DNA of 64,000 nucleotides, taken from positions 156,327 to 220,326 of the forward strand of contig CAJQUW010003149.1 of NCBI GenBank assembly GCA_907163375.1. The letters are read 5' to 3'. Source of the stretch: Prostheceraeus crozeri. Lineage: Eukaryota > Platyhelminthes > Polycladida > Euryleptidae. The position numbers and the translations under genes are program-made. Below are positions 59,449-64,000 of this stretch, piece after piece. Position 1 is the stretch's first letter, and the number at the start of each line of letters is the position of its first letter. The notes beneath the pieces are model-generated. The model ran no database searches. It was not told the origin of the DNA and saw nothing but the letters and a program-made list of their open reading frames with translations.

Positions 59449-61759
59449 AACTCTAAGGAGACAGAAGACTTTGGGAAGATGGGTCGAGCACCGCTCTTAC
59501 TTGGAAAACACGGTTTTTCAAATGTCGTTGAAGTATAGGCCTACATATAAATGAACGAGAAAATAAACATCCACCACTGAGTCGAATAGGCACTCAGTAA
59601 ATTAAAGAACTGTAAATCAGGTGGATCTACCGATAGAAAATGAAAGGCCATAGAAAGGGGTGTTATTCTGCGGCGTCTGTTTTGCAGAAAATGGGGGACA
59701 CAGGAGTGGCTTACTGACTGATATCATGCATTTTTCATCAACTGTCAAATAAACGTGAAACTAAGGAGTATTCAAACCATGGCGCTGCCCGTCTTATAGT
59801 ACCGGCGCCTGCAAGAAGTTTTGTAGGGAATGAGGTCGCACCCGAAACTCTTACAAAGCATTATGCATCTCTTGACTGCTTTTAAACTTTACGTCTGCCG
59901 GATCGGATCACAAGTCTGTCATATGTGATTTAATAGAAAAATCAAATGTAGGCCTGGAAATTTGTATTTTAAATGGAGAAATTCTTCAATATACGTTCTA
60001 GGGTAGAAACATGATTTTCTTAAGTTAATGACTGCAGATTAATTACTGATCTATTTCTTCAATCTAACATTCTACAGGTCGTGCTACTTAACATGAGTGG
60101 CAGCTTTATTCAGAATTACTTTTTTCTTAAAACAAAAGCATAAAAGCTTACAGCTAAATTAGCGATCGAATTAATGTTCTCACCGCAGTCAACCTTTATG
60201 CTTTTGACATTTGGTAATATTACTCATAAGGAAATATTACAAGATCGAGAAAGAAAATCAACGAATAAGTTCGGTCACCGGTCACATATACAGTGCTGAA
60301 TTCTGGGTTTATTATGCAGAGTGATGGGCTTGTAGACCGGAGGCTTTCATACAGGAATCCAATTGGGTTAAATCCGGAAGGAACTGAGATGCGCTTTATA
60401 AGCGGTTGGGCCTATTAAAAGGAGATTACTGTATTATCAAATAAAGGAAGGAATTCAATAGCAACTTCTGCTTAATATTGCACTTAATTCTTGCAAATTA
60501 AGTGAGATTGCTGCATCGACAGGCGAAAATGAAAATTGATTGAACAGTTACATTTTTACATTAATCTATCTGGCCTTCTCAAATAATATTTAAATTCTAT
60601 ATTATCATTAGAGAATACTGAATTGAAATTGAGGAAAATATCAAGGTGGGAACCTACATATTAATTCAGAGTGAGATCACTTTTCTGATGAACCGATTTA
60701 TTAGATAAACGTAAGCATGCCTATGACACACACACATGCCTCAATCACTAGCTGCAATTTGAAATTACAAATGTATATAGATTGCCTCGTAGGTCACTAC
60801 ATTAACGGAAAATTAACAAATTAACATAAATTGGAAAATTTTAAAATCGAGTAAACCGCCATGTAAATGAATTGTAATTTGTCGTAGCATTCTCCTCATA
60901 TTGATCGTTGCATTAAGTCGAAGACTGCTCAAATACCCAATGGTTATGCTTATTCAGCCAAATATCCTAATCTTTGCAACAGTTTTGAAGTTTGTGAATT
61001 TGGTATGGTAGGTAGTTCCCAGAGATTTCGTTTCAGCAGTTGTCAGATTCTCCTGCATTTGAAAGGAAGATGTGAATGAACATTCGAAACTTGAAATTCA
61101 TAGGGCCTATACGTGGAATTCGCATTAGTCCTATATCTCATGAACACTGATATCTCCAAAAATATTGATCTACAACAGCTTAATATGGCAACGGCTGTGT
61201 TTGCCAATCTTTACGTGCAACGCTTGAATAAAATAGCAGTGAAACTATTAGTCTATATGTTGATGCTATTTCTATATGTAAACATGAAAGATATGAGACA
61301 TTGCTTGTAACTTATGAAATTCCAACAAAATTGTTCCAACAATTCATGACCGATTAATCATAATCTGCGTAAAACAGACACTCAATACTATCACGTCCGC
61401 AGTATCGAGCGAAGAAAGGTTCAGTAAGCAGCGTTTAGCATTGCATGTTGCTGAGTTCATGGAGGGAAATTCTATCATAACCAAAATGTGAGCTATCATG
61501 ATTACACAACTCTCGGGTCAGCATGATGTCGATTACGAATCACTACGGAGGAAACATGCAGTATCAACACATATAATTTAAAGCATGACAATTGCAGTTG
61601 TTTTGGAAATTATGACAAATATTCTCACGAAAAACGTGCCGTGAATCGGAGTCACGAATATGGAGAGCACGAAATCGGATTGGATCAGCAAGGGTCTCGG
61701 AAGGAAGAACTAGGCTGCATCTGATCAAATGCTTGCAGTGAGACAGGAGATCGGTAAGA

Positions 61760-61800
<41 letters not shown>
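59449..61800. other. Upstream flank, no gene recognised; (GA)n microsatellite at its end
   Basis: 2.3 kb of AT-rich DNA without a supported gene or element. At about 61762-61804 there is a pure GA dinucleotide run of about 20 units followed by GATA GATA. Confidence 0.6.
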
Positions 61801-61806
<6 letters not shown>

Positions 61807-61809
61807 TAG

Positions 61810-62216
61810 AAATCATGGTGATAGGATTTGTGGACAAGGAGACTGCTTTTGACAGCGCCCCTAAAACCCCTTCCGGCGACTATATCGCTGATCGAGATGT
61901 ACGAATGGGCGAGAGCAACAATCACTTATGAGTGTTGACTCAAACACCAGTGCCGAGTTCATTCTGAACAGCAGGATGGAACAAGGTATTGCATTTAGTC
62001 CATTTCCATCCGTCTTGATCATGGAATTGATATAAAAAAGAGCGAAAAAAGGAAAGCTCAGAATAAGATCATGTGCGCAAATGACGGCGGTCATTGCATA
62101 GTACAAAAGGTAGAAATGGAACATGGAACTGGAAAAGTGGGCAAATAATTTTCAACGGCATAGACTGCATACGTTTGGAAAAGACGGAAGTAATGTTGAT
62201 AGGAAAACCGTAGAAC
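61810..62216 (+). mobile_element. LINE reverse-transcriptase fragment
   Basis: Scattered + strand frames read FVDKETAFDSAPKTPS (like VDFEKAFDSVPR of LINE reverse transcriptase), EQGIAFSPFPSVLIMEL (like QGSALSPFLFVLVMD), and IRLEKTEVMLIGKP (like the K-T-E-V-M block after the YADD box). The order and spacing fit a decayed reverse transcriptase with several frame changes and a degenerate catalytic box. No 5' or 3' end is visible. Confidence 0.7.
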
Positions 62217-62229
62217 ATCACTGTCGTAG

Positions 62230-62462
62230 TTGGGACTCAGCTTTCACAGACATTGGGTTTAGGTACACCTAGGTGGTTTGGTGACACACGATTGATGTAG
62301 CAGCGGGTCGGGTGAGGAATACAAGCAGGAACAGGAGCTTTTCGTAGTGTCGGGAGTACTGGAAAACAAGTTTGGAAAAAGAAAGGAAAAAAGGTCATCT
62401 TTCTGTGCTGAAAGATCGCTAGGCCAAGCACTTAAAAACTGTGCCAAGGCGACCACATTAGA
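62230..62462 (-). mobile_element. SINE copy 7: tRNA-like head joined to a different body
   Basis: Minus strand 62462-62405 matches the head of the local SINE (GTGGTCGCC..GGCACAG, AAGTGCTTGGCCTAGCGATC) but after the CTTTCAGCACAG the usual body (GGCAGGAAGGGCATCC) is absent. Instead come a pyrimidine-rich stretch and GTTCCTGCTTGTATTCCTCA then GTGTCACCAAACCACCTAGG. It may be a second SINE subfamily sharing the head, or a head fragment inserted next to unrelated DNA. Confidence 0.6.
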
Positions 62463-63838
62463 TATGTTTATAGACCATATATATATATAGAAATAATCTA
62501 CATCGAGAAGGCTATTGAACATTTGTTAAAAATACATACCGTATATATTCATTTGTCTCTCTGGTGTTACGCTTGACGATTGATGTAGATCAGCAAATAT
62601 TTGCCACAAATAGAAAGCACTTGCTGTTTTTATACTGAAAATTCTGATGTCAGAGTATGTTAATATTTTATGAGAGCAAAAAAGAAAAAGAAGCAATGAC
62701 ATAATGAAATGTTAAGGTAATCAATTATTTAGGAATCTTTCTTGCAATTATGGAAGCTATAGCCATCAGTTCAATGCAGATCAAATTATTTCATACTCAC
62801 CCAACATCAATCTTTGACATTGTAGTAAGATAACCAAATGGAGCCTAACTAAATGTCAAGGCAAATAGTTAACGAAATAGCGAAAGACGATTGATGACAC
62901 TTTTTGTAACTACCCCTTTTTTAAGTTACTAGGCAAATAAATAAACAATCTGATTTAAACAAACTATTTAAAGACTTGCAATTTCTGACGCAGAAATGAG
63001 GGAATTTTAAAATTGATTGCGACAGCAGCCACCCACTCACATTCAAAAATGATAATTTAAAAGTTGTGGTCTACACAAATTGAACCCTCTGATGCATTGC
63101 ATTTGCAGCATGTACATGTGGTCATTGCTGTTCCTTGTTAATAAGTATTCTGACCCATTGAATATGAAAGTCATGAGGATTTCTACATCAATAAGCGGAT
63201 AATAGTGCCGTAGCTGAATTCCACTGAAGCTGCTGTTATAAATTGCATTAATTTGAGGCAGAAGCACTCTGTCAAATTCCAAAGAAGTATACAATCATAG
63301 ACATCGGCTTATAGTAGGGATATATAGGTAGAGTGTCGACTCAAAAAAGTATCTATACAGTGAAAATTTTTATTCAAAGATTTTGCGGAGATTGCGTTTC
63401 CGTGGTCGAAAAAATAATTTGAGCAATTCTTTAAAAAGTCAAAATTTTGCCAATTTATATACTACCGAGATCATCTATGCAAGCAGATTTCATGAATTGT
63501 ATTATAATGGAAGTCTTCATGAAAAAATCGCGATATTATTCTTGCCTTGTTGGTTGAAATTTCATATTTCTAATTCATGAAAGCAATAGCAGGTCATCGA
63601 GTTGCCAATTTAGCAAATATTGCTTCTCCAAGGCTGTCATGACACGGACAATCTGTAAATTAATATAATCTATTTTGCTATCAGTCAATTCCGTTGTAAT
63701 TTCTTCAAAACTGCATAAATGTGTATATCTTACACTTTGAAACAATTCCGACTGCATCGCCCTTGAGTTCATTTAATGAAATCGAAAGTGTATGCACTTA
63801 ATAAATGGGGATTTAATAAATGCGGAGTTACCACTCTA
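62463..63838. other. Upstream flank, no gene recognised
   Basis: 1.4 kb of AT-rich sequence. No element or coding exon is supported. Confidence 0.5.
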
Positions 63839-63842
63839 TGGA

Positions 63843-63881
63843 CATCGGATTACATTATTGGTCCTAATAATGTAATCCGAT
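63843..63881. repeat. Perfect short hairpin
   Basis: ATCGGATTACATTATT, six bases (GGTCCT), then AATAATGTAATCCGAT. Sixteen-base perfect arms. No poly-U follows. Possibly the tip of a small foldback element. Confidence 0.8.
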
Positions 63882-64000
63882 ACGTCTGTGTTTTATAGTC
63901 AGAATTTTAGAGCAAAAATTAATTCTCAGACATCCTTGCTAATCATTTGAGAATCCCTGTTTGTTGAAATCGCCACAGATTTCATCTTCATGTAGGGCGG

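Overview
The window is animal nuclear DNA: AT-rich, with GT-AG introns of very uneven length and many decayed transposable elements, and no sign of prokaryotic gene packing. It is dominated by one host gene on the minus strand that enters near 53.9 kb and runs off the left edge at base 88. Eighteen exons join in a consistent reading frame, and there is one candidate 11-base start exon. The product reads as an ERICH3 (glutamate-rich protein 3) homologue: a conserved N-terminal helical region, the DUF4590 domain (QQHCGG, RRHRGYPFSL, CCEYRHSKGSRLGGK, PCYKC), then a long Glu/Ser-rich tail. Known ERICH3 proteins belong to cilia, so the organism is probably a ciliated invertebrate. I cannot place it more precisely from sequence alone.

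Two things set this ERICH3 apart. One 2.1-kb exon (29017-31137) carries 28 tandem copies of an 11-residue unit of the form D-S-P-K-R-E-N-I-R-E-T. The last visible exon (88-292) encodes the start of a PLAT/LH2 domain that is in phase with the Glu-rich exons before it, so the gene may be an ERICH3-PLAT fusion. If two downstream splice sites are not used, stops occur soon after, so PLAT-less forms are also possible.

Layout on the + strand coordinates: 88-662, PLAT and Glu-rich exons; 0.66-4.4 kb, intron with a LINE remnant; 4.4 kb exon; 4.55-13.7 kb, intron full of mobile DNA (SINEs, a LINE, two Tc1 elements, a MITE); 13.7-17.5 kb, small Ser-rich exons; 17.5-23.7 kb, intron with SINEs, a minisatellite that resembles the SINE tail, and a Penelope-like fragment; 23.7 kb exon; 28.3-28.8 kb, 34-bp minisatellite; 29.0-31.1 kb, repeat exon; 31.1-36.9 kb, intron with two MITEs; 36.9-38.7 kb, DUF4590 exons; 41.8-44.1 kb, foldback element next to a DD41D mariner-like element; 45.3-53.9 kb, N-terminal exons; 53.9-64 kb, upstream flank with a hAT transposon, a LINE fragment and a partial SINE.

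The mobile elements all lie in introns or flanking DNA and none disrupts a recognised exon. A tRNA-derived SINE family (seven copies) and several Tc1/mariner, hAT and foldback elements with intact terminal inverted repeats are the main non-host content. No rRNA, true tRNA gene, CRISPR array, provirus or Polinton was recognised.
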